A stretch of 18,632 bases of DNA from an uncultured Clostridia bacterium (GTDB lineage: Bacteria; Bacillota; Clostridia; TANB77; CAG-508), in contig CAOSLI010000012.1 of the NCBI GenBank assembly GCA_948524275.1, positions 1 through 18,632 of the forward strand, read 5' to 3'. The position numbers and the translations under genes were made by a program. Positions 12,700 through 18,632 of the stretch are shown here, piece after piece. A model generated the notes under the pieces. The model was not told the origin of the DNA. It did not search any database and was given only the letters and a program-made list of their open reading frames with translations. Positions within the stretch are counted from its first letter, which is position 1, and each line of letters starts with the position of its first letter.

Positions 12700-13360
12700 T
12701 TGAATCTCCCCCTTCCGCTACTTTCTTTTTGCTTGGAAGAATTTCTCCTTTATAAATCCAAACTTTAACACCAATTTTTCCATATGTTGTATCTGCTTCT
12801 GCAAATCCATAGTCTATATCTGCTCTTAAAGTTTGAAGTGGAACTGTTCCTTCTTTGTAGAATTCAGTTCTAGCCATGTCTGCTCCACCTAATCTACCAG
12901 AAACTGCAGCTTTAATACCTAAAGCTCCTGATTTCATAGCTTTTTGCATACATTGTTTCATTGCACGTCTAAATGAAATTCTTCTCTCTAATTGTCCTGC
13001 GATATTTTCTGCAACTAATTGTGCATTTGTATCAACATCTTTAACTTCAATTATATTTAGATTAACTTGTTTGTTAATCATTTTTTCTACTTCATTTTTT
13101 AAAGTTTCAGCTAAGTTTCCACCTTTACCTATTACTAGTCCTGGTTTTGCAGTGTAAACATTAACTTTTACGAATTTTTGTGTTCTTTCAATCTCTATTT
13201 TTGAAATTCCACTAATATATAACTTTTTCTTAACATATTCACGGATTTTGTGGTCTTCTACTACATAGTCTCCAAAATGTTTTGAATCTGCATACCATTT
13301 TGAACTCCAGTCGTTTATAACACCAACTCTAAATCCACGTGGATCTACTTTTTGTCCCAT
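12683..13360 (-). CDS. rpsC: 30S ribosomal protein S3
   Basis: S3 surrounds the mRNA entry channel and contributes to helicase activity. The 225 aa protein starts M-G-Q-K-V-D-P-R-G-F-R-V-G. It has the KH-domain V-I-G-K-G-G loop at residues 76-81 and the C-terminal domain with G-R-L-G-G-A-D-M-A-R-T-E. The acidic last dozen residues are a little longer than typical and overlap the start of rplP by 17 nt. The ATG at 13360 has GGAGG upstream. Its Trp codons are TGG, useful evidence that TGA is not read as Trp in this genome. Confidence 0.97.
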   Translation of the reverse strand: MGQKVDPRGFRVGVINDWSSKWYADSKHFGDYVVEDHKIREYVKKKLYISGISKIEIERTQKFVKVNVYTAKPGLVIGKGGNLAETLKNEVEKMINKQVNLNIIEVKDVDTNAQLVAENIAGQLERRISFRRAMKQCMQKAMKSGALGIKAAVSGRLGGADMARTEFYKEGTVPLQTLRADIDYGFAEADTTYGKIGVKVWIYKGEILPSKKKVAEGGDSNAIDA

Positions 13361-13387
13361 AATTGTTAAGGCCTCCTTCTTTTAAAT

Positions 13388-13981
13388 TTACTTGCTTTCT
13401 TTTAATACTATTGTTGTATGACTTGTTCTTTTTCTAATTCTAACTGCTGAACCTTTAGCTGCTGGTCTAATTCTCTTTAATGTAGGTCCTTGGTTTGAAT
13501 ATATTTCAGCAATATATAGTTTACTATGATCCATGCTATTGTTATTTTCTGCATTTGCTATTGCAGATTTTAGAAGTTTTATTAGTACTTCTGCTCCTAC
13601 TTTTGGTGTAAACTTTAAAATTGCCATTGCTTCATCAACTTTTTTACCTCTAATTAGGTCTGCTACAATTGCTACTTTTCTGCTAGATATTCTTTCATAT
13701 TTAACTGTAGCTTTTGCTACTAATTCTTCATCAGAATTAACTTTGCTTGCAGTCTTAGCTTTGTTTTCTGCTTTTGGTGCAGTCTTAGTTGCTTCTTTTT
13801 TTGTAGCTTTTTCAGTTTTTGTGCTTGTAGCTTTTGCACTTGTAGTTTTTACTTCTTTATTTTCTTTTTTTGTTTCAGTAGCTTTAACTTCTTTTTTAGC
13901 TTCTGTTGTCTTTGCAGTTGTTCCTGTTTTCTTTGCAGCTGTTTTAGTTTCAGTTACTTTCTTTTCTTTCTCGTCTGCCAC
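13388..13981 (-). CDS. rplV: 50S ribosomal protein L22 with a long low-complexity N-terminal tail
   Basis: L22 lines the nascent-peptide exit tunnel with its beta-hairpin. The C-terminal 110 residues (from about Glu86) are a complete L22: Y-E-R-I-S-S-R-K-V at 95-103, A-N-A-E-N-N-N-S in the middle, and the hairpin with K-R-I-R-P-A-A-K-G-S-A then I-R-K-R-T-S-H. In front lies a tail of about 85 residues made almost only of Lys, Ala, Thr and Glu, with no predicted fold; ordinary L22 lacks it. The start is GTG at 13981 with AAGGAGGG 8 nt upstream. No comparable start occurs at the core, and the tail is in frame with no stop, so it looks translated. The tail has histone H1-like composition. Confidence 0.96.
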   Translation of the reverse strand: MADEKEKKVTETKTAAKKTGTTAKTTEAKKEVKATETKKENKEVKTTSAKATSTKTEKATKKEATKTAPKAENKAKTASKVNSDEELVAKATVKYERISSRKVAIVADLIRGKKVDEAMAILKFTPKVGAEVLIKLLKSAIANAENNNSMDHSKLYIAEIYSNQGPTLKRIRPAAKGSAVRIRKRTSHTTIVLKESK

Positions 13982-14027
13982 GTTTAAGTCCCTCCTTGTT
14001 TAAAATTTTATCTCTTTATTTTAAAAT

Positions 14028-14312
14028 TTATTTTGCAGTTGTTGTATCTGCTTTTGCTCCTGAATGACCTTTAAATGTTCTTGTTGGAGCGAATTCACCT
14101 AATTTATGTCCAATCATTTCTTCTGTAATATATATAGGAATATGTTTTCTTCCGTCGTGAACAGCTATTGTGTGTCCAACCATTTGTGGATATATTGTAG
14201 AAGCTCTTGACCATGTCTTTAAAACTTCTTTTTTTCCAGATTCATTCATTGCATCTATTCTCTTTAATAGTTCTGGTGCTACGAATGGCATTTTTTTGCT
14301 TGATCTTGACAT
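14028..14312 (-). CDS. rpsS: 30S ribosomal protein S19
   Basis: S19 forms a complex with S13 in the 30S head and reaches towards the A-site finger. The 94 aa protein begins M-S-R-S-S-K-K-M-P-F-V, has R-A-S-T-I-Y-P-Q-M-V-G-H-T-I-A-V-H (about 36-52), and the family signature G-H-K-L-G-E-F-A-P-T-R-T-F (68-80). Its normal operon position is between rplB and rplV. The ATG at 14312 has GGAGG upstream. Confidence 0.97.
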   Translation of the reverse strand: MSRSSKKMPFVAPELLKRIDAMNESGKKEVLKTWSRASTIYPQMVGHTIAVHDGRKHIPIYITEEMIGHKLGEFAPTRTFKGHSGAKADTTTAK

Positions 14313-14327
14313 ATTATTTTTCCCTCC

Positions 14328-15155
14328 TTACTTTCTTCTCTTTGTAATCAATCTATTTGATTTTTTATGTTTTGCTCTTGTCTTATATCCAAGTGCTGGT
14401 TTACCCCAAGGTGTCATTGGTCCTGCGTGTCCTACTGGAGCCTTTCCTTCACCACCTCCATGAGGGTGATCTACTGGGTTCATTGCTGATCCTCTGACTT
14501 CTGGTCTCTTACCTAAGTGTCTTGTTTTTCCTGCTTTACCTAATTTGATGTTTTCATGTTCTTCATTTCCGATAACACCAATTGTAGCTTTACAGTTAGC
14601 TAAAACTAATCTCATTTCTCCTGATGGTAATCTTAAATGAGCATATTTTCCTTCTTTAGCCATAAGTTGTGCTGATTGTCCAGCAACTCTTACAAGTTTT
14701 GCACCTTGATTTGGATTGATTTCTATATTGTGTACTAATGTACCTACTGGTATGTTTTCAAGCTTCATGCAGTTTCCTGGTTTGATATCTGCTTTTTCTG
14801 AAGCCATAACTTTGTCTCCATCTTTTAGTCCTTTTGGAGCTAATATGTAAGACATTGTTCCATCTTCATATTTTATTAGTGCTATGTTAGCACTTCTGTT
14901 AGGATCGTATTCGATTCCAACTACTGTAGCTTCCATGTCTACTTTATTTCTCTTGAAATCAATTATTCTATACTTTTGTCTATTTCCTCCACCTTGATGT
15001 CTTACTGTGATTTTTCCTTGTGCATTTCTTCCTGCTTTTTCTTTCTTTACAGTAAGTAAAGATTTTTCAGGTGTCTTTTTTGTTATTTCAGAAAAATCTG
15101 ATACTGACATATTTCTTAGTGATGGAGTAATTGGTCTAAATTTCTTTGTTCCCAT
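14328..15155 (-). CDS. rplB: 50S ribosomal protein L2
   Basis: L2 is needed for subunit association and peptidyl transferase centre assembly. The 275 aa length is standard. Landmarks are R-N-A-Q-G-K-I-T-V-R-H-Q-G-G-G near residue 43, the central RNA-binding SH3-like domain, and the conserved P-V-D-H-P-H-G-G-G-E-G motif (about 227-237) with the functionally important histidine. The basic tail ends T-K-R-R-K. The ATG at 15155 has AGGAG upstream. It is the first gene after a 240-nt gap full of inverted repeats, whereas rplW-rplB are normally nearly adjacent, so its expression may be controlled separately. Confidence 0.98.
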   Translation of the reverse strand: MGTKKFRPITPSLRNMSVSDFSEITKKTPEKSLLTVKKEKAGRNAQGKITVRHQGGGNRQKYRIIDFKRNKVDMEATVVGIEYDPNRSANIALIKYEDGTMSYILAPKGLKDGDKVMASEKADIKPGNCMKLENIPVGTLVHNIEINPNQGAKLVRVAGQSAQLMAKEGKYAHLRLPSGEMRLVLANCKATIGVIGNEEHENIKLGKAGKTRHLGKRPEVRGSAMNPVDHPHGGGEGKAPVGHAGPMTPWGKPALGYKTRAKHKKSNRLITKRRK

Positions 15156-15395
15156 TTTAATTCTCCTTTTCTTTTTGCGGATTTTTTCCTGCTCCGCTTT
15201 TGCAGATATTCTTTATTTTCCGGGTATTTTCCCGATAGTTTTTACTTTATTTCGATTAGCTTATAAGCTCTAAGCTCCCTAAATTTTAGAACCAAGTATA
15301 GCAAGGCAACCGAATTAAAAAAGTTGAAACTATATATTCTATATGTTGAAACTTTTTTAATGAAGGTTAACGCCACTAGACGAAGGTTATAAGAT
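15156..15395 (-). promoter_or_regulatory. Structured 240-nt gap between rplW and rplB
   Basis: The gap holds no gene. In transcription order it contains an 8-nt direct repeat TAACCTTC (15389-15382 and 15369-15362), a long AT hairpin (15314-15361), a perfect AGCTTATAAGCT palindrome (15258-15269), a CGGG/CCCG hairpin (15221-15234), and a GCGGA/UCCGC hairpin (15177-15197). That last hairpin competes with a CUGC/GCAG pairing (15189-15205). I find no convincing promoter. Taken together it may be a leader controlling rplB and the genes after it. Confidence 0.45.
15314..15361. repeat. Long AT-rich inverted repeat after rplW
   Basis: ATTAAAAAAGTT and AACTTTTTTAAT are perfect 12-bp arms. Inside, after a 2x2 internal loop, a further AAC/GUU and AUAUA/UAUAU stem closes on a 3-nt loop, making about 20 bp in all. 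The direct repeat GTTGAAAC (15323-15330 and 15345-15352) lies within it. It starts 34 nt after the rplW stop. The U-run is inside the arm and there are few G-C pairs, so terminator strength is uncertain; it reads the same from either strand. Confidence 0.6.
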
Positions 15396-15742
15396 TTAGG
15401 CTCCCATGAAAGAGTCTATTGAATCTTTGTACTTCTTAGAAACCTTAGTTTCTTTTCCGCCTTTTGCTAGGTATTTTTGATCTGATGGATTTGTATCTAT
15501 TGTAACAATAGCTTTTTTCCAATCAGATGTCTTTCCTATATTTCTTCCAACTCTTTTTTCTTTTCCTTTAACAGTCATTGTTGTTACCTTTAAAACTTTT
15601 ACTTCGAAAAGTTTTTCAACTGCTCTTTTTATATCTACCTTTGTAGCCTTTTTATTAACTTTAAAGGTATACTTTCCCATTTGTACTTCGTCATTACTTT
15701 TTTCAGTAACTACTGGTGCTTTTATTACTTCTTCTGGTATCA

Positions 15743-15743
<1 letters not shown>
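15396..15743 (-). CDS. rplW: 50S ribosomal protein L23
   Basis: L23 lies at the tunnel exit and docks trigger factor and SRP. The 115 aa product is slightly longer than the usual 95-100 because of a basic C-terminal extension (from about residue 90). It begins M-I-P-E-E-V-I-K-A-P-V-V-T-E-K-S, with the conserved K-Y-T-F-K-V segment and V-D-I-K-R-A-V-E-K-L-F (about 36-46). Its ATG at 15743 overlaps the rplD stop by one base (TAATG), so the two are translationally coupled. Confidence 0.96.
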
Positions 15744-16366
<623 letters not shown>

Positions 16367-16382
16367 CTTACTTCCTCCTTCC

Positions 16383-17012
16383 TTATGCTTTTACACTTGA
16401 TTTAACTTTTAAGATTGATCCTTTAGCTCCTGGTACACTACCTTTTACTAATATTACATTCTTATCTAAATCAACTTTTATAACTTCTAAATTTTGTATT
16501 GTAACTGTTTCACATCCCATATGTCCTGGTAGATTTTTTCCTGGGAATACTCTACCTGGTGTAGATGTTGGTCCCATTGAACCTGGTCTCCTATGATACA
16601 TAGAACCATGTCCCATTGGTCCTCTTGATTGTCCATGGCGTTTGATTACACCTTGGAATCCTTTTCCTTTTGATGTTCCTTGGATATCAACTTTATCTCC
16701 AACTGAAAATACATCAGCTTTAAGTTCATCTCCAACATTTATTCCATCTATAGAATCTAATCTAAATTCTCTTAAGTATTTCTTAGGAGCAAGTTTAGAT
16801 TTTTTAAACTTTCCTAATTCAGGTTTTGTTAATTTTGTTTCTTTAACTTCTTTGAAACCTAATTGAACAGCTTGGTAACCATCTTGTTCTACAGTTTTTA
16901 TTTGTGTAACTGTACATGGCCCTACTTCAATTGCTGTTACAGGAATAACTTTTCCTTCTTCATCAAAGATCTGTGTCATTCCTATTTTCTTTCCTATTAA
17001 TGCTTTATTCAT
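16383..17012 (-). CDS. rplC: 50S ribosomal protein L3
   Basis: L3 is an early assembly protein whose loop approaches the peptidyl transferase centre. The 209 aa product begins M-N-K-A-L-I-G-K-K-I-G-M-T-Q-I-F, carries the conserved G-K-G-F-Q-G-V-I-K-R-H (about 116-126), and G-Q-S-R-G-P-M-G-H-G-S, which contains the glutamine that PrmB-type enzymes methylate in other bacteria. The ATG at 17012 has AGGAGG upstream. The 41-nt gap to rpsJ holds a small perfect hairpin. Confidence 0.97.
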   Translation of the reverse strand: MNKALIGKKIGMTQIFDEEGKVIPVTAIEVGPCTVTQIKTVEQDGYQAVQLGFKEVKETKLTKPELGKFKKSKLAPKKYLREFRLDSIDGINVGDELKADVFSVGDKVDIQGTSKGKGFQGVIKRHGQSRGPMGHGSMYHRRPGSMGPTSTPGRVFPGKNLPGHMGCETVTIQNLEVIKVDLDKNVILVKGSVPGAKGSILKVKSSVKA

Positions 17013-17028
17013 TTCTTTCCTCCTATTG

Positions 17029-17047
17029 GCTAACTGCTAAGGTTAGC
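17029..17047 (-). repeat. 6-bp hairpin between rpsJ and rplC
   Basis: GCTAAC pairs perfectly with GTTAGC around a 7-nt loop, just upstream of the rplC ribosome binding site and 7 nt after the rpsJ stop. No U-run follows. It could be an RNase processing site or a translational spacer. Confidence 0.35.
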
Positions 17048-17053
17048 ATGGTA

Positions 17054-17407
17054 TTATAATTTAATTTCTATATCAACACCTGCTGGTAGTTCAATTTTCA
17101 TTAAGCTATCAACTGTTTTTTGAGTTGGATATAAAATATCAATTACTCTTTTATGAGTTCTAAGCTCAAATTGTTCTCTTGAATCCTTGTGTTTGTGTGG
17201 AGAACGTAAGATTGTTACAATTTCCTTTTCTGTTGGAAGTGGAATAGGTCCTGAAACCTTAGCTCCTGTTTTCTTAGCAGTATCTACTATCTTCTCAGCA
17301 GACTGTTCTAAAATAACATGATCATAAGCCTTTAGTCTTATTCTAATTTTTTCACTTTTTGCAGCTGTTGTTGTAACAGTTTTTTCGCTTGCTTTCTTTG
17401 TTGCCAT
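17054..17407 (-). CDS. rpsJ: 30S ribosomal protein S10 (NusE)
   Basis: S10 is a 30S head protein that also acts with NusB in transcription antitermination. The 117 aa product has the complete family core from about Glu19: I-R-I-R-L-K-A-Y-D-H (21-30), G-P-I-P-L-P-T (53-59), and the signature S-P-H-K-H-K-D-S-R-E-Q-F-E-L-R-T-H-K-R (69-87). A tail of about 18 Lys/Thr/Ala-rich residues precedes it; the usual protein begins near residue 19. The ATG at 17407 with GGAGGG 8 nt upstream is the only convincing start. It is the first gene of the block, behind a long structured leader. Confidence 0.97.
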   Translation of the reverse strand: MATKKASEKTVTTTAAKSEKIRIRLKAYDHVILEQSAEKIVDTAKKTGAKVSGPIPLPTEKEIVTILRSPHKHKDSREQFELRTHKRVIDILYPTQKTVDSLMKIELPAGVDIEIKL

Positions 17408-17653
17408 TTTGTTTTCCCTCCTTAAAATTTTAATAATTTGGTCGGAAGTTATAAACGCACCCTGGTGTTTCTATTATTACCATTATAAAATCCCAAGTTT
17501 GCATGATAATCTTGGGGCTAAAGTGCTATAATATTTATAAAACTTGCCGCCTGGTCTAAGCCATGACATACTCCATAGAAGTTCCCTCCATCGCCTATCA
17601 TTCTAGGTGTGTAGCCACATTCCACTTAATCGCACTCACTTACATGCTTTTCT
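17408..17653 (-). promoter_or_regulatory. Long structured 5' leader of the ribosomal protein operon
   Basis: Between the promoter and rpsJ lie about 240 nt without a conventional gene. Small hairpins are visible in transcription order: UGUG/CACA and CCUA/UAGG early on, the CCCAAG/CUUGGG attenuator-like hairpin (17482-17516), a CACC/GGUG hairpin, then the AAGGAGGG site. GGCUA in the early part is complementary to UAGCC just before the attenuator, and GAGUGC to GCACUU, so alternative folds are likely. I do not recognise a known riboswitch. Confidence 0.5.
17482..17516 (-). terminator. Candidate attenuator in the rpsJ leader
   Basis: CCCAAG (17516-17511) pairs with CUUGGG (17497-17492) around a 13-nt loop, followed by AUUUUAUAAU. 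The 3' half is also complementary to an upstream CAAGUUU (17546-17540) through AAACUUG (17500-17494), a 7-bp pairing that excludes the terminator stem. The G-C content and U-tail are modest, so termination may be partial. Confidence 0.5.
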
Positions 17654-17682
17654 ATTATATATCATATATTAATTAAAGTCAA
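17654..17682 (-). promoter_or_regulatory. Main promoter of the ribosomal protein operon, TTGACT-17-TATAAT
   Basis: On the minus strand TTGACT (17682-17677) and TATAAT (17659-17654) are separated by 17 nt, matching sigma-A. The transcription start should be near 17647. An upstream AT-rich stretch with A/T tracts (17683-17730) could act as an UP element, which is common at ribosomal promoters. Further up, 17736-17745 is a perfect TTTGCGCAAA palindrome that could be a protein-binding site; nothing else is seen in 17683-17785. Confidence 0.8.
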
Positions 17683-17785
17683 TGGTTTTCTTATTATTTT
17701 TTATTATTTTTCTACGGAAATAATAATTTGGCGATTTTGCGCAAATTTTAGACTATTTTGCAACATAATTGTATTATATTATTTA

Positions 17786-17827
17786 AAAAGCAAGTACCCG
17801 TAATAAATTCTACGTGTCCTTGCTTTT
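17786..17827. terminator. Strong terminator after the surface-protein gene
   Basis: AAAAGCAAG and CTTGCTTTT are perfect 9-bp arms. Inside, ACACGUA pairs with UACGGGU with one mismatch around an 8-nt loop. T-runs follow on both strands, so it can work in either direction. It lies 10 nt after the stop codon at 17838 and insulates the ribosomal promoter from upstream transcription. Confidence 0.85.
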
Positions 17828-17837
17828 AATTTTTAAT

Positions 17838-18632
17838 CTATGGAACTATTTTATATCCATCTTCATTTACTTGTAGTTTGGTACCTGATTTTAAGCAAAC
17901 TAAAGGACATAATCCTACAGTTCGGGCACTAAAAGTACTCATATAGTTTATAGTACCAGTATAGCAATAATGCCCCACATCACCATTGTACCAAGCAGCC
18001 ATTACATATTCACTACCTTTACTAGATGGCGAAGCAAGCCACATTCCAACTGGTTCACTACTGCTTCCAGGTGTGTAAATTTGATAGTTTCCTTTATCTA
18101 CTCCACTGCGCCAACTATCATATTCTCCTACCGTTCCATTTTCATGCCATGCTACATCATACCCTTTTTCATAGCCAAGCCCTCTAGTTGTTATTTGACA
18201 TTTTAAATATTTTTTAGGGTGTGAATCTTTATATGATGCACAATATTGTTGTATTGTAGGACCTCCTTGCACATACTCTGCTTGCTTTCCTGTACTGTCC
18301 CCAAATTTATCTGTCCATATTTGTTTATCTAACATGTAGTTTACAGCTATTTGTTGTGAATACTCTTCTCCTGTTTTATAGCTTGGGCACTTCATTATTC
18401 CTTCATATTGACTATAACCAAAACTAGTACTCTTTTCTTTATATCCACTTTGTACTGAATATGTTGTACCACTTACTGTTTTTGTTGGAGCCTGTGTACT
18501 TTTTATAAAGTTTCCTATTAGATATACTTTTTGTGCAGAATCATCCACATAAAAAAGTCTCCATGTTATTCCTGATACTTTGCTGTTGCTGTTACTGTTT
18601 TATCGTTTGTTTTTAATGTCATACTTGCTGTT
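17838..18632 (-). CDS. C-terminal part of a secreted or surface-type protein, probably frameshifted
   Basis: The clear frame runs down to a TAG at 17840-17838 and encodes a Trp/Tyr/Ser/Gly-rich domain. Visible features are a W-R-L-F-Y-V-D-D then V-Y-L-I-G-N start, a W-L-A-S-P-S segment, an aromatic-rich stretch, and a G-L-C-P-L-V-C-L-K-S-G-T-K-L end. This pattern (WLxSP ... G[VL]xPx[VL]xL) is familiar from the C-termini of clostridial exported proteins of DUF6273-like type; that is resemblance, not a firm match. Upstream, this frame meets a TAA at 18602-18600, while the overlapping frame encodes T-L-K-T-N-D-K-T-V-T-A-T-A, a typical extracellular beta-rich stretch, and then stops at 18566. Adding one A to the AAA run at 18579-18581 would join the two into T-A-T-A-K-V-S-G-I-T-W-R. 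A GTG at 18548 is the only other start and has no binding site. The N-terminus lies outside the window. Confidence 0.6.

Noticed and set aside
13533..14003. 156-codon plus-strand open frame opposite rplV
   Set aside because: It is the mirror of the low-complexity Lys/Ala/Thr codons of the L22 tail; composition is Phe/Ala/Val repeats, with no independent signal.
14170..14463. Plus-strand open frames opposite rpsS, rplB, rpsM and other ribosomal genes
   Set aside because: They are shadows of well-identified minus-strand genes, lack ribosome binding sites and have no recognisable protein.
15323..15352. Two GTTGAAAC copies resembling the end of some CRISPR repeats
   Set aside because: Only two 8-nt copies 14 nt apart, lying inside a long inverted repeat; no array and no cas genes.
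17580..17600. GGCGATGG in the rpsJ leader, similar to the opening of the fluoride riboswitch
   Set aside because: The rest of the riboswitch core and its pseudoknot partner are absent, and a ribosomal operon is not a known context.
17736..17745. TTTGCGCAAA palindrome upstream of the operon promoter as a defined operator
   Set aside because: A single 10-bp palindrome in AT-rich DNA, too far from the promoter to assign to any regulator; only mentioned with the promoter.

Overview
The window is a low-GC (AT-rich) Bacillota chromosome segment, most likely from a member of Clostridia. Three things point that way. The genes are the S10-spc-alpha ribosomal protein block. S14, S4 and L36 all keep cysteine zinc sites (S14 is the short zinc type). 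rpsD sits inside the alpha block between rpsK and rpoA, whereas in Bacillus it is elsewhere. Every clear gene is on the minus strand, so the operon reads from high to low coordinates. All 30 housekeeping genes end in TAA (28) or TAG (2), and Trp is encoded by TGG.

Layout in transcription order. At 17838-18632 is the C-terminal part of a secreted/surface-type protein that runs off the window and appears frameshifted near 18580; a strong hairpin terminator follows it (17786-17827). A consensus promoter (17654-17682) then drives a roughly 240-nt structured leader with a candidate attenuator, followed by rpsJ-rplC-rplD-rplW. A 240-nt inverted-repeat-rich gap separates these from rplB-rpsS-rplV-rpsC-rplP-rpmC-rpsQ-rplN-rplX-rplE. 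A 106-nt hairpin-bearing gap precedes rpsN-rpsH-rplF-rplR-rpsE-rplO-secY; rpmD (L30) is missing from its usual place. A strong hairpin terminator inside a second stem separates secY from adk-map. A perfect-consensus internal promoter overlapping the end of map precedes infA-rpmJ. A 214-nt gap that can fold into a nested pseudoknot precedes rpsM-rpsK-rpsD-rpoA-rplQ, and a terminator (1275-1314) closes the block. Beyond it are a broken Rpn/PD-(D/E)XK nuclease gene (133-1008, in-frame TGA) and the probable first codons of another gene (1-43) behind a good promoter.

The genes make ribosomal subunits, the protein-export channel (SecY), the nascent-peptide processing enzyme (Map), the nucleotide housekeeping enzyme (Adk), initiation factor 1 and RNA polymerase alpha. 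The coding content is ordinary. The novelty lies in the non-coding gaps, which look like several independent RNA control points: the rpsJ leader attenuator, the rplW-rplB gap, the secY-adk terminator, the infA promoter and the rpmJ-rpsM pseudoknot. It also lies in lineage-specific protein changes: an Ala/Lys/Thr-rich N-terminal tail on L22, an insertion in L17, and loss of L30 from the operon. All RNA structures were found by eye from base complementarity and are untested.
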